From: Providencia zhijiangensis | GTDB lineage: Bacteria > Pseudomonadota > Gammaproteobacteria > Enterobacterales > Enterobacteriaceae | Length of the DNA stretch: 64,000 nt | NCBI RefSeq assembly: GCF_030315915.2 | Contig: NZ_CP135990.1 | Location: forward strand, 2,046,001 to 2,110,000 | Direction: 5' to 3' | Shown here: piece by piece, positions 9,658-19,307 of the stretch | Numbering within the stretch: position 1 is the first letter of the stretch | Layout of the letters: every line of letters starts with the position of its first letter | Position numbers and translations under genes: made by a program | The notes under the pieces: generated by a model | Told to the model about the DNA's origin: nothing | Databases searched by the model: none | What the model saw: the letters and a program-made list of their open reading frames with translations, nothing else

Positions 9658-11124
9658 TTACTGCCCTAAGCGATAGTTAGGAGACTCTTTAGTGATAGTC
9701 ACATCATGAACGTGACTTTCTTGAATACCCGCACCACTGATACGCACAAATTCAGCTTTCGTTCTCAGCATATCGATAGTACCGCAGCCTGTCAGACCCA
9801 TACATGAGCGTAAACCACCCATTTGTTGGTGAATGATCTCTTTTAAGCGACCTTTGTAAGCCACGCGACCTTCGATACCTTCTGGAACCAGTTTGTCTGC
9901 TGCGTTATCAGATTGGAAATAACGGTCTGAAGAGCCTTTAGACATTGCGCCCAGAGAACCCATTCCACGGTACGCTTTATAGGTACGGCCTTGGAACAGG
10001 ATAGTTTCACCAGGAGATTCTTCGGTACCTGCAAACATTGAACCGACCATCACACACGCAGCGCCAGCCGCGATAGCTTTAGAAATATCACCAGAGAAAC
10101 GGATACCACCATCTGCAATAACAGGAATGCCAGTGCCTTCTAATGCGCCCGCTGCTTCAGCGATTGCCGTGATTTGAGGTACACCCACGCCAGTGACGAT
10201 ACGAGTCGTACAAATTGAACCTGGGCCGATACCCACTTTCACTGCGCTAACACCAGCGTCTGCTAACGCTTTCGCGCCTTCAGCTGTTGCAACGTTACCA
10301 CCAATGATTTGTAAATCAGGGTATTTTTGGCGAGTTTCACGAATACGCTGTAAAACCCCTTCAGAATGACCGTGTGATGAGTCAATGAGCAGAACGTCAA
10401 CACCTGCTGCAACCAGTGCATCAACACGTTCTTCGTTACCTGGGCCAGCACCAACAGCCGCACCTACACGCAGACGGCCTTGCTCGTCTTTACATGCGTT
10501 TGGTTTACGTTCTGCTTTTTGGAAATCTTTAACGGTGATCATACCTAACAGATGGAAGTTATCATCGATAACTAAGGCTTTCTCAACACGTTGCTCATGC
10601 ATTTTTTGTAAAACGACTTCGCGTGCTTCGCCTTCTTTCACGGTCACTAAACGCTCTTTTGGCGTCATCACCGCAGTCACTGGTTGGTCTAAATCCGTTA
10701 CGAAACGGACGTCACGACCTGTAATGATACCCACTAAAGAATTATCTTTAGAGACAACAGGATAACCTGCGAAACCATTGCGTTCAGCCATTTCTTGCAC
10801 TTCACGAATTGTGGTTTCTGGGGTAACAGTGACAGGATCAGTCACTACGCCGCTTTCATGTTTTTTCACACGACGGACTTCTTCAGCTTGACGCTCAATG
10901 GACATGTTTTTATGGATAAATCCAATACCACCTTCTTGAGCTAGTGCGATAGCCAGATCAGATTCGGTGACAGTATCCATCGCTGCGGAGAGCATAGGAA
11001 TGTTCAGGCGGATTTTTGCGGTCAGTTGAGTGGACAGATCTGCCGTGTTTGGCAGTACAGTTGAGTGTGCAGGGACGAGTAAAACATCGTCGAAAGTTAG
11101 TGCTTCTTTTTTAATGCGTAACAT
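9658..11124 (-). CDS. guaB: Inosine-5'-monophosphate dehydrogenase
   Basis: Oxidises IMP to XMP with NAD+, the rate-limiting step toward GMP. 488 residues, same as E. coli, from ATG 11124 ([18 protein letters not shown]); an upstream in-frame start would add 21 unlikely residues across the promoter. TIM-barrel with the catalytic Cys in GSICTTRIV, two inserted CBS domains (about residues 95-205) and the C-terminal flap region. First gene of guaBA; promoter, PurR-like and CRP-like sites lie upstream. Confidence 0.98.
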   Translation of the reverse strand: MLRIKKEALTFDDVLLVPAHSTVLPNTADLSTQLTAKIRLNIPMLSAAMDTVTESDLAIALAQEGGIGFIHKNMSIERQAEEVRRVKKHESGVVTDPVTVTPETTIREVQEMAERNGFAGYPVVSKDNSLVGIITGRDVRFVTDLDQPVTAVMTPKERLVTVKEGEAREVVLQKMHEQRVEKALVIDDNFHLLGMITVKDFQKAERKPNACKDEQGRLRVGAAVGAGPGNEERVDALVAAGVDVLLIDSSHGHSEGVLQRIRETRQKYPDLQIIGGNVATAEGAKALADAGVSAVKVGIGPGSICTTRIVTGVGVPQITAIAEAAGALEGTGIPVIADGGIRFSGDISKAIAAGAACVMVGSMFAGTEESPGETILFQGRTYKAYRGMGSLGAMSKGSSDRYFQSDNAADKLVPEGIEGRVAYKGRLKEIIHQQMGGLRSCMGLTGCGTIDMLRTKAEFVRISGAGIQESHVHDVTITKESPNYRLGQ

Positions 11125-11176
11125 AGGCAATATCCCACCAGGCAGCGTTATGAAAGGTATAAAATATTGCCGCGGC

Positions 11177-11201
11177 ATTATACACACCGTAATCGGTTGC
11201 T
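11177..11201 (-). promoter_or_regulatory. guaBA promoter -10 with overlapping PurR-like operator
   Basis: Minus strand TATAAT at 11182-11177, followed by GCCGCGGCA, a GC-rich discriminator as in the E. coli guaBA promoter. Just upstream, AGCAACCGATTACGGT (11201-11186) resembles the PurR operator and sits between -35 and -10, so purines should repress by blocking polymerase. Base match is moderate; position matches E. coli. Confidence 0.7.
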
Positions 11202-11279
11202 TCCAGCACTTTTTTCAAAAAAAACTTGATAAGTCCGTCGGCTACGTTAGTATCAGTCAATTAAGTCATTGTTTTAAAA

Positions 11280-11295
11280 TTTGATCTAGCTCACA
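11280..11295 (-). promoter_or_regulatory. CRP-like site upstream of guaBA, touching the xseA start
   Basis: TGTGA-GCTAGA-TCAAA on the minus strand, a good CRP half-site with a weaker partner. Its centre is roughly 117 bases upstream of the expected guaB transcription start, the distance reported for the E. coli guaB CRP site. It ends on the A of the xseA start codon. Confidence 0.55.
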
Positions 11296-12662
11296 TGTCG
11301 ACTCAACAAAATAGCGCAATTTACTCAGTCAGCAAACTCAACCAAACGGTAAGAGAACTTCTTGATACCCAAATGGGACGAATTTGGTTAACGGCCGAAA
11401 TTTCCAATTTTTCGCAGCCAAGTTCGGGACATTGGTACCTGACACTCAAAGATGATCGTGCCCAAGTTCGCGCGGCGATGTTCCGTGGGCAAAATACTCG
11501 CGTCACCTTCCGTCCACAAAATGGGCAGCAGGTGTTAGTCCGTGCCACTGTCACACTGTATGAGCCGCGTGGAGACTATCAGCTAATCATCGAAAGCATG
11601 CAACCCGCTGGTGAAGGTCTACTGCAACAGCGCTTCGAGCTACTCAAACAAACCCTTAATGCCCAAGGGCTATTTGATGTTATTCACAAACAAGCCTTGC
11701 CATCTCCAGCAAAACGCGTGGGTATTATTACCTCTGCAACTGGTGCTGCCCTGCATGATATTTTAAATATTCTACATCGCCGTGACCCATCCCTACCCGT
11801 GGTTATCTACCCGACAGCTGTTCAAGGGGATTTAGCGCCTACGCAAATCGCCAGAGCCATCGAGCTGGCAAACCTGCGCAATGAGTGTGATGTGCTCATT
11901 GTGGGCCGCGGAGGCGGTTCACTGGAAGATTTATGGGCATTCAACGAAGAGGTCGTAGCACGCGCCATTTTTGCTAGCCGATTACCAATCATTAGCGCCG
12001 TTGGGCATGAAACGGATGTGACCATCGCCGATTATGTTGCCGATGTACGTGCACCTACGCCATCGGCAGCCGCGGAGCTTGTCAGTCGCAATCAAACCGA
12101 GATGCTTCGCCAATTGAAGTCAGGGCAACAGCACCTAGAGATGGCGATGGATTATTATCTGGCGGCGCAGCAGCAACGTTTTGCACGTCTGCAGCATCGT
12201 TTACAGCAGCAACACCCGCAATTACGCCTTGCTCGGCAACAAAATCAGCTTTCAGCTTTGCGCCAAAAACTGACCAATGCCATCAGCCGCCAGCTACAAT
12301 CGGCCACCTTTAAATTCGATAAAAACCAACGCCGCTTGATGCAAAATGACCTGCGCCCTCAATTGCAACGCCAACAGCGCCAATTGCAGCAAACTCAGTA
12401 CCATTTACAAAATATGCTGACCCAGTTGGTGAATAACTACCGCCAGCGTTTTGCTGTTGCCTGTTCCAAAATGGAGGCTGTTAGCCCGCTTGCTACCCTC
12501 GCCCGAGGTTTCAGCATCAGCGAAACCGCTGAAGGCGCTGTATTGAAAAAAACCAGCCAAGTGAAATTAGGCCAACAGCTCAAAACTCGCTTAAATGATG
12601 GTTGGGTTGAAAGCCAAGTGACCAATATTCAGAAGGTTCGAGCGAAAAGATCAACCAAATAG
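11295..12662 (+). CDS. xseA: Exodeoxyribonuclease VII large subunit
   Basis: Catalytic subunit of exonuclease VII, which degrades single-stranded DNA from either end into oligonucleotides; partner XseB is encoded elsewhere. 455 residues, as in E. coli. N-terminal OB fold (about 10-110, [23 protein letters not shown] region), central catalytic domain with [30 protein letters not shown] and [27 protein letters not shown], then a long Gln-rich coiled coil and a C-terminal segment. Divergent from guaB with a 170-bp shared control region; its 3' end overlaps the 3' end of aes by 12 bp. Confidence 0.98.
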   Translation: MSTQQNSAIYSVSKLNQTVRELLDTQMGRIWLTAEISNFSQPSSGHWYLTLKDDRAQVRAAMFRGQNTRVTFRPQNGQQVLVRATVTLYEPRGDYQLIIESMQPAGEGLLQQRFELLKQTLNAQGLFDVIHKQALPSPAKRVGIITSATGAALHDILNILHRRDPSLPVVIYPTAVQGDLAPTQIARAIELANLRNECDVLIVGRGGGSLEDLWAFNEEVVARAIFASRLPIISAVGHETDVTIADYVADVRAPTPSAAAELVSRNQTEMLRQLKSGQQHLEMAMDYYLAAQQQRFARLQHRLQQQHPQLRLARQQNQLSALRQKLTNAISRQLQSATFKFDKNQRRLMQNDLRPQLQRQQRQLQQTQYHLQNMLTQLVNNYRQRFAVACSKMEAVSPLATLARGFSISETAEGAVLKKTSQVKLGQQLKTRLNDGWVESQVTNIQKVRAKRSTK

Positions 12663-13619
12663 CTGTTTTTTCAAATATTCCGCACCATCTCGAATGGCGT
12701 TATCCGCCGTTGGCATGATGCGGGAGTAATGTAAAAAGGCATGCAGTGTCCCCGGATACATTCGGTATTCACAAGGTATTTTATGCGATTGAAACGTTTG
12801 AAATAATGTCACGCTATCATCAAGTAACGGATCATATTCCGCACTCGCAATAAAACAAGGTGGAATGTCTCGCGTTAGGTCATTATTAAACAAGCAATAG
12901 TAAGGCTCTTCACGGCTTCCTTGTTCGCCTAAGTAAGCATTGTCATACTCTTGGAGATCTTCTCGTCTTAACCCATCCCATTCACCGCCATACAAACGGC
13001 GACTGCTGGAATCTTGTAAGCCATACAATCCATACCACAGTAAAACTGCACAAACATCACCACAGTAGATTTGTTTATCCCGTAACCATAATACGGTAGC
13101 AAGGGATAACATCGCTCCAGCAGAGTCCCCCGCAAACCCAATGCGGTGCATATTCAACGAATATTTTTCAGCGTGTTGAGAATAAAACTGGCATACCGCT
13201 ACCGCTTCCTCAATCGCTTGAGGATAACGAGCTTCAGGGGAAAGCGAATAATCAACACCTATCACAGTACAGCCTGAATACAATGCTAATAAACGCATAA
13301 TTCGGTCATGGGTATCGAGGTTACCGAGGATAAACCCGCCACCATGCAAATAAAACAGTGTAGCAGGCGTATGTTCAATAGGATGATACACTCTCGTGAC
13401 AACGTCACATTTAGCAGTTTTAACCGTCATGTCTTCAACACGAAAGAGCTCCGGAGCATTGGCATTCCAATAACGACGATCTTCATTATAAGCAAGGCGC
13501 TGAGCTGCATAACTTTCGTCGGTTGGCTCCACCGATGTCTGTTGCTCATAGTATTGAATTACTTTTTGCATCTCTGGCGAAATTAAATCAAGCACATTGA
13601 TTTTATTGGTTGTTTTCAT
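12651..13619 (-). CDS. aes: Acetyl esterase (HSL family)
   Basis: Cytosolic alpha/beta hydrolase acting on short-chain acyl esters; in E. coli Aes also binds and inhibits MalT. 322 residues from ATG 13619 ([18 protein letters not shown]), with GGAGA upstream; the frame is open 34 codons further but those do not resemble the family. Motifs: oxyanion-hole HGGGF ([20 protein letters not shown]), nucleophile GDSAG, Asp in EYDPLLDDS and His in [11 protein letters not shown]. Very close to E. coli Aes. Convergent with xseA, overlapping its end. Confidence 0.95.
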   Translation of the reverse strand: MKTTNKINVLDLISPEMQKVIQYYEQQTSVEPTDESYAAQRLAYNEDRRYWNANAPELFRVEDMTVKTAKCDVVTRVYHPIEHTPATLFYLHGGGFILGNLDTHDRIMRLLALYSGCTVIGVDYSLSPEARYPQAIEEAVAVCQFYSQHAEKYSLNMHRIGFAGDSAGAMLSLATVLWLRDKQIYCGDVCAVLLWYGLYGLQDSSSRRLYGGEWDGLRREDLQEYDNAYLGEQGSREEPYYCLFNNDLTRDIPPCFIASAEYDPLLDDSVTLFQTFQSHKIPCEYRMYPGTLHAFLHYSRIMPTADNAIRDGAEYLKKQLFG

Positions 13620-13778
13620 TGCAATCTCCACATTCTTATTCATTGATTGTAATGAATCCAAAGGGACAAACTGAGAGTGGCGTAGCCAATATTGAAAGCG
13701 TTTAGATAATAAGCCTATCAATCTTCCTTAGTGAGTAAGGCTAAAAATACTAAACGCTTTCCGTTAACTATCTATTGG

Positions 13779-16040
13779 TCAGAAGCGCACTTGACCGCCA
13801 ATCATATAACTGCGCCCTCTTCCCGTTTCATTATTTCTGCCACGTTCTTCCATCACTGCGCCAGAGTTTGCACGGTTTAACACGTCGGTGTAGTTTTCAT
13901 TAGTGAGGTTATTAATCGCCATCATTAACTTGAAGTGTTTATTGATTTCATAGTCTGCGTACAGGTCAACGATAGTTGGCTGTTTTTCATACTTCTCCGT
14001 CATCGCATCCCCGTTCATGTCACCGTCAGGAACCGGGCTGATACGTTTAGATGGCCCCGTCCATGTCACTGTCGAGCCTACGGTCAGTTTTTCATCAAAC
14101 AGGCGAACACCCGAATCTAAAGTCACATAATATTCAGGTAGTTGGGTAAAGTCCCCTGCACTAAATACCGAAGTGCTGTTAATTGACACGGGTTGCTTAC
14201 CAGACTCTTTGGTGTAGGAAACCATGGAGTAAAATACCCCAGCATCGTAGTTCGCTTGCAACTCGTAGCCGCGCAAATTGACATCCCGAGGATCGTTCAC
14301 ATACATATCTGCACGTTGGAAAATATCTGGATTTTCTTTATCCCACACATCGTCGTTAATTAAGCACCAATCAAATTCTTCTTGAGAAGTTGCACGACAT
14401 AGCATGAAGGATTTACTGGTAATGTAGTCCTTGATATGAGTGTGGAACCACAGCGCTTTCAGATTAAACTGGTCTCCTTCCACCACTAAATCTGGCTTAA
14501 AGCTATTAAAACCAATTTGCCAAGTTTGTGCTTTTTCCCCTTTTAGGAATGGGTTCATACTCTGACCGCCATTTTGGGAGAAAAAGGCTTCTTGAGAGTT
14601 CGGCGCACGCATCGAATGCGCGTAACTCACAAATGGCTGAAATTCAGGAATAATTTGTGCCGAGACTAACACACCTGGGTTAATACCACTTTCTCGTAAA
14701 TTTAACGTACTGGCTTCTTGAGGGAAGCATTTCTCGGTTTCATCACAAGCGGGTTTATATCCTTGAACGCGATAATTTAAATAATTGAGGTCGAATGTAG
14801 CAGTATAAATATCGTACTGCGCCTCAAATTGCGTATACAAACTCGCAATATCTTGTGTGCCACTCGGCGAGAATGGGTTGTAAGTAATAGTGTTCGGATC
14901 TTCTACTGGTTTTGTGATTTTTTGGTATTTGGTCTTCATTAATTTCGAACCAACCTGCCACTTAAAATCAGTGTCACCATAAGAAAAACGGCTAGTATTG
15001 GAAATATTAATACTGTCAGATTTGTTTTCTGATTCTGCGTCTTTTAATGCACCGCCAATTGGCTCTCCTTGGAATTTTTGAGTATTAAATCCATGGCTCG
15101 CCAGCACTTCCACATCAATCAATTCATTGATTGGCGTGTATTTATATTTAAGGTAATAATCTTCGCTGTTAATCTTACGGCTAGTTAATTTGTTTTGTAA
15201 AAATCGGCCGCTGAATTCGACTTCATGACTATCATTCGGTTTATATTTTAATTTAGTTAATTGAGATTGCGGTTTTTGTTTGAATGTCGGGTCGGTTGCA
15301 AATTCATCCGTATCAAAGCCATCGCCATTTTTATAGCTGCCTGGGATATTGTGTCCACTCACAGCGATTAAGCCGCCAAAATAACCGTCACCCTCATTTA
15401 ATAACGTTTTTCCCGCAACCGAAACCATGCCGTTATAGCCGAGTCCATTATCTCCCCAGCTCCCTTTGCTACGTACTCCCCATAAATTATCTTTGAAAAT
15501 CACATCATCGATAGATAAGGTTCGAAAGTTTGCGCTTCCCGCTAAGGCGTTAACACTGTTGCTGCCATTCAATTGCCCTTTTTCTACCTCAACCTCCACA
15601 ATAAAGTTAGGGTCAATAAGTGAGCCAAAGTCATTACTCGGCTGCATGCCATGGGTGAACTTACTCGGCGATATACCGTAATAGCTTTGCGTGACGCCAT
15701 CGACCATCATATTCACGCGCCCAAAACCACTCAGCCCGCGAATATTCACGTTGATGGTGCCTTGGCTCGCATCCATTTGGGTATAGGTTCCGGGCATCGA
15801 ACGGATAATTTTATCCATGGATTGTAATTTATTTTCGGTACCGACTGCGCTATAGGCCCCCGGTTTTTCCAAGGCTTTGACCAACGGCGTTTGTTTTTGT
15901 GCGCCCGACACTTTTAATTGGCTAAAATTAACCACATCATCTTTCTGCTTATTTGTCTGCTGTGTATTTTCAGACAAAGCGAAGCCGTGGAAGCTAGCGG
16001 AAATAGTCCCAGCTACCATGATTATTATTTTATTATTCAT
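13779..16040 (-). CDS. TonB-dependent outer-membrane receptor, haem-receptor-like
   Basis: 753 residues from ATG 16040 (MNNKIIIMVAG), preceded by AGGAATGG; an N-terminal signal peptide follows. Plug domain about residues 35-170 (PGTYTQMDASQGTINVNIRGLSG, LVEVEVEKGQL-type region), then a 22-strand barrel ending in the aromatic QVRF. A FRAP-like motif (MRAP, about 477-480) and NPNL-like motif (NPFLKGE, about 496) point to the haem/haemoglobin receptor class. No His lies between the two motifs, unlike characterised haem receptors, so the ligand is uncertain. Last gene of the chaN-like/tonB-like/peptidase cluster. Confidence 0.85.
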   Translation of the reverse strand: MNNKIIIMVAGTISASFHGFALSENTQQTNKQKDDVVNFSQLKVSGAQKQTPLVKALEKPGAYSAVGTENKLQSMDKIIRSMPGTYTQMDASQGTINVNIRGLSGFGRVNMMVDGVTQSYYGISPSKFTHGMQPSNDFGSLIDPNFIVEVEVEKGQLNGSNSVNALAGSANFRTLSIDDVIFKDNLWGVRSKGSWGDNGLGYNGMVSVAGKTLLNEGDGYFGGLIAVSGHNIPGSYKNGDGFDTDEFATDPTFKQKPQSQLTKLKYKPNDSHEVEFSGRFLQNKLTSRKINSEDYYLKYKYTPINELIDVEVLASHGFNTQKFQGEPIGGALKDAESENKSDSINISNTSRFSYGDTDFKWQVGSKLMKTKYQKITKPVEDPNTITYNPFSPSGTQDIASLYTQFEAQYDIYTATFDLNYLNYRVQGYKPACDETEKCFPQEASTLNLRESGINPGVLVSAQIIPEFQPFVSYAHSMRAPNSQEAFFSQNGGQSMNPFLKGEKAQTWQIGFNSFKPDLVVEGDQFNLKALWFHTHIKDYITSKSFMLCRATSQEEFDWCLINDDVWDKENPDIFQRADMYVNDPRDVNLRGYELQANYDAGVFYSMVSYTKESGKQPVSINSTSVFSAGDFTQLPEYYVTLDSGVRLFDEKLTVGSTVTWTGPSKRISPVPDGDMNGDAMTEKYEKQPTIVDLYADYEINKHFKLMMAINNLTNENYTDVLNRANSGAVMEERGRNNETGRGRSYMIGGQVRF

Positions 16041-16089
16041 TAAACCATTCCTGTAAACGTACTGATAAAACAGCCGCTCACATTGCAAA

Positions 16090-16113
16090 CGCAGAATAAA
16101 TATGTTTTCTGCG
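16090..16113. repeat. Inverted repeat between the peptidase and receptor genes
   Basis: CGCAGAA and TTCTGCG, perfect 7-bp arms, 10 bases apart, in the 152-bp gap upstream of the receptor. Could be an operator or a short RNA hairpin separating expression of the two genes. No Fur box was found in this gap. Confidence 0.45.
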
Positions 16114-16192
16114 AATAGGATTAGTTGCAAGTTTTTATAACTTCACAACTAATCCTTGGTAACCTTATTTTGGTTACTTATTATGGGTAACG

Positions 16193-18355
16193 CTATTTTA
16201 AATCTGGAAAATATTTCGCTTTATTTTCTAACATCAGAATAAAGCTATATTCTCTGGCAATATCATCCAAGGCATTAAAACGACCGGACTTTCCACCGTG
16301 TCCGGCATTCATATTGGTTTCTAATAACAATAAAGAATTGCCTTGTTTCAGATCACGCAGTTTTGCCACCCATTTTGCCGGCTCCCAATATTGTACTTGG
16401 GAATCATGTAACCCTGTGGTGACCAAAATATGCGGATAATGCTGGGCTTTGATATTGTCATATGGGCTATAGGCTTTAATGCGCCAGTAATCTTCTTCAT
16501 TCTCTGGATTACCCCACTCATCATATTCCCCGGTAGTCAGTGGAATTGATGGGTCAAGCATAGTCGTCACCACATCAACAAACGGCACAGCAGAGACCAC
16601 GCCTTCATACAAATCAGGTGCCATATTGACGACAGCACCCATCAGCAAGCCGCCAGCGCTACCGCCCATGGCATAGACATGGCCTTTTTCCCCATAGCCT
16701 TGCGCCAATAACGCGTTAGTCGCATCAATGAAGTCCGTAAAGGTATTCATTTTATGGACAGTTTTACCCTGAATATACCAATTCTTACCTAAGTCCCCAC
16801 CGCCACGAATATGGGCAATAGCATACACAAATCCACGGTCAAGCAAGGATAAGCGAGAAGAACTGAATGACGGGTCGATACCATATCCATATGCACCGTA
16901 GCCGTAGACCAGAAGTGGGTTTTTACCTTGTTTGAAACTATCTTTACGGTAAACCAATGAAACCGGTACTTTCACCCCATCTTGGGCAGTGATCCAAATA
17001 CGTTCGCTTTGATAATTCGCTTTATTGAAATCCTTCACTTCCTCTTGTTTTAATAGCTGTTTCTCTTGAGTCAGCATATTAATTTCATACACCGAAGATG
17101 GTGTTGTCATGGAGGAGTAGCCGTAGCGTAATTTATCAGTATCTGGCTCTGGGTTGTTGCCAATCCACGCCATATAAGCCGGGTCATCAAAGCTGACAGA
17201 ATGTTCTTTGTGGGTTAACCAACTAATTTGACGAATATTCACTAAGCCGTTTTGACGTTCTTCAATCACCAACCAGTTATTAAATAATGCAAAATCTTCA
17301 AGGTCTATATCATCGCGAGGTGCGATAAAACTCACCCATGGTGCCGTGGCATTATCCGCAATATACAACCCAAATAATGGATGCTGATGATTAGAACGAA
17401 TATAGAATTTACCGTTGAAATGGTCAGGGTAATATTCCACACCCGTTTTGCGAGGTTGTAGCACTACCGCATCACGTTCCGGTTGGTTCGCATCCAGAAG
17501 GCGATATTCTGACGTTTCGGTGCTAGTGATCCCAATCAGAATATAATCTTTAGAGGTGGATTTCGCTAAACTGACATAGTAAGTATCATCTTTCTCTTCA
17601 TACACCAATTTATCAGTAGATTGCGCCGTTCCATATTGGTGTTTAACCACTTGATAAGGCAACAGTGTTTGTTTGTCTTTATTAACATAAAACAGTGTGC
17701 GATTATCATTTGCCCATACAATATTGCCGGAGGTGTTAGTTAGGACATTCTCTTGCCACTTTGCATCATCAACTTTGCGGAACGAAACCGCATAATCATT
17801 ACGACCTTGGCGGTCTTCAGCAATCGCGAACGTGGTGTTATCTGGGGAAATGGCTAACGCCCCCATTCGGTAATATTCAGTGCCTTCCGCGCGTTGGTTA
17901 CCATCAACCAAAACTGTCCATTCGCCATCACTATTAATAGGGCGTCTTTCATAAATGGAGTAGTTTTTACCGGCGACAACGCGAGAACGGTATGTATAGC
18001 CATTGTAATTGTATGGTACCGATTCATCATCTTGCTTTACGCGAGATAATAATTCGTCGTAAATTTCCTGTTTTAATGGCTCACCCAATTCAAGCTGCTG
18101 CGTGGTATAGGTATTTTCTTGATTCAGATATTCAAGAACCTCTGGGGCTTCACGGTTATCGTCTCTTAACCAATAATAGTTATCGACGCGCTGATCCCCA
18201 TGGATAGTCATAGTGTGGGGCTGTTTTTTCGCTATTGGTGCTAGCATTTTGTCCTCCGCAGCACTGCTGGCCGCATATAACCCAAGTAGTGTAACCACGC
18301 AATAAGTGGTGATTCTATTACGCATGGTTTTATTATGTATGGTTTTATGACGCAT
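16193..18355 (-). CDS. Exported oligopeptidase B (S9A serine peptidase)
   Basis: 720 residues, 34 more than E. coli PtrB; the extra N-terminus is a signal peptide (basic start, hydrophobic CVVTLLGLYAASSAAE). Beta-propeller about 80-440, hydrolase domain about 440-720. Triad Ser566 (GGSAGG), Asp651 (LHDSQ), His686 (AGHGG) lies exactly 34 residues after the E. coli positions Ser532, Asp617, His652. Glu610 and Asp612 replace the acidic S1 pair Glu576/Glu578, so cleavage after Arg/Lys is expected. The predicted location is periplasmic, not cytosolic. The gene starts 12 bp after the tonB-like stop, so it is probably co-translated with it. Confidence 0.88.
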   Translation of the reverse strand: MRHKTIHNKTMRNRITTYCVVTLLGLYAASSAAEDKMLAPIAKKQPHTMTIHGDQRVDNYYWLRDDNREAPEVLEYLNQENTYTTQQLELGEPLKQEIYDELLSRVKQDDESVPYNYNGYTYRSRVVAGKNYSIYERRPINSDGEWTVLVDGNQRAEGTEYYRMGALAISPDNTTFAIAEDRQGRNDYAVSFRKVDDAKWQENVLTNTSGNIVWANDNRTLFYVNKDKQTLLPYQVVKHQYGTAQSTDKLVYEEKDDTYYVSLAKSTSKDYILIGITSTETSEYRLLDANQPERDAVVLQPRKTGVEYYPDHFNGKFYIRSNHQHPLFGLYIADNATAPWVSFIAPRDDIDLEDFALFNNWLVIEERQNGLVNIRQISWLTHKEHSVSFDDPAYMAWIGNNPEPDTDKLRYGYSSMTTPSSVYEINMLTQEKQLLKQEEVKDFNKANYQSERIWITAQDGVKVPVSLVYRKDSFKQGKNPLLVYGYGAYGYGIDPSFSSSRLSLLDRGFVYAIAHIRGGGDLGKNWYIQGKTVHKMNTFTDFIDATNALLAQGYGEKGHVYAMGGSAGGLLMGAVVNMAPDLYEGVVSAVPFVDVVTTMLDPSIPLTTGEYDEWGNPENEEDYWRIKAYSPYDNIKAQHYPHILVTTGLHDSQVQYWEPAKWVAKLRDLKQGNSLLLLETNMNAGHGGKSGRFNALDDIAREYSFILMLENKAKYFPDLK

Positions 18356-18367
18356 GGTGAGTCCAAT

Positions 18368-19171
18368 CTATTTATCATTAAGAGTAAAATCAATAGGTAA
18401 CCTAACCGTTATCCGTCCATTCTTGAGAATTTCTGCTGGCGGTACGGGTAACGGCGCCGCGCGAGATAACACCTGCTGCGCTTCTTTGTCTAAAGAACGT
18501 GTGCCTGATGAGTTCACTAAACTGCTATCAAGTAAAAAACCTTGGCTATCTACCGTAAACATCACCACCGGTTTCCCTATGCGGTTACGCCTTCCTGCAT
18601 CTTCAGGGTAACGTTTATATTTATTCAATTTTCCAAGCACCATCGCTTCCCACTGTTTTTGTAGGCTATCAAGGGCTTCGGACTGGCTATTAAGTTCCGC
18701 GGCAATTTGCTGGCTTTGGACGAGTGCCGCCGCATCGCTGGTCACTGGCGCATCGCTGGCTTTTGAATCTGTGGTTTGCACCTTCTTCACTTGCTGCTGT
18801 TCTTGTTTTTGTTTTTTTAACTCGGGCTTTGGTTTTTTCGCCGTTGTTTTCGTCAGTTGCACTTCCGCTTGCTCATTAACTGGCAATGTGGGAATAGTGG
18901 CTTCCTCTGCTTGCGCTTTATGGGATTCACTCGCCACAGCCAGCTCTTGGGTTTGGCCAATGTTCACTTCCGTTAACTGTTTGGCTTGTGCTTCGATAGA
19001 TAATTCCATCACCACTGAAGGCGGCGGCAATGACTCCTCCCATCGCGCATTGTGTGTTATCCAGATAAAAAATCCCACAATGGCAATATGCAGTGCCACG
19101 GCTAAAACCAGCCACCCGCCCATTTTGGAGGTCCGATTCACATACCCACTTTCAAACGTTATTGTGCTCAT
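18368..19171 (-). CDS. TonB-like energy transducer
   Basis: 267 residues from ATG 19171 (MSTITFESGYVN); an ATG two codons upstream is possible but poorly spaced. One transmembrane helix near residues 20-40 (GGWLVLAVALHIAIVGFFIW), a periplasmic Lys/Gln/Glu-rich linker, and a C-terminal TonB domain (about 185-267) with the YP..A..RNRIGKPVVMFTVD, SSGTRSLDKEAQ and LPVPP signatures. It would couple proton-motive force to an outer-membrane receptor, probably the one in this cluster, in the way HasB serves HasR. No exbB/exbD genes are nearby. A Fur box lies upstream. Confidence 0.88.
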   Translation of the reverse strand: MSTITFESGYVNRTSKMGGWLVLAVALHIAIVGFFIWITHNARWEESLPPPSVVMELSIEAQAKQLTEVNIGQTQELAVASESHKAQAEEATIPTLPVNEQAEVQLTKTTAKKPKPELKKQKQEQQQVKKVQTTDSKASDAPVTSDAAALVQSQQIAAELNSQSEALDSLQKQWEAMVLGKLNKYKRYPEDAGRRNRIGKPVVMFTVDSQGFLLDSSLVNSSGTRSLDKEAQQVLSRAAPLPVPPAEILKNGRITVRLPIDFTLNDK

Positions 19172-19198
19172 ATTCATCTTACGTGCTTTTACAGAGTT

Positions 19199-19217
19199 GC
19201 AAATGATAATTAATAAC
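19199..19217 (-). promoter_or_regulatory. Fur box upstream of the tonB-like gene
   Basis: GCAAATGATAATTAATAAC (plus strand) matches 14 of 19 positions of the Fur consensus GATAATGATAATCATTATC. It lies 28 bp before the tonB-like start, giving this gene its own iron-controlled promoter. Confidence 0.75.
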
Positions 19218-19307
19218 GAATGCAAATGGAAATTATTTGTAAATAAATGTGATGATTACTTCACAAAATTAACGATTTTAAATCATCATATTGATCGTAC
19301 TTGTTGA

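Noticed and set aside
18771..19307. 178-codon plus-strand frame opposite the tonB-like gene
   Set aside because: Shadow frame rich in Cys/Phe created by the Lys/Gln codons of the TonB linker on the other strand.
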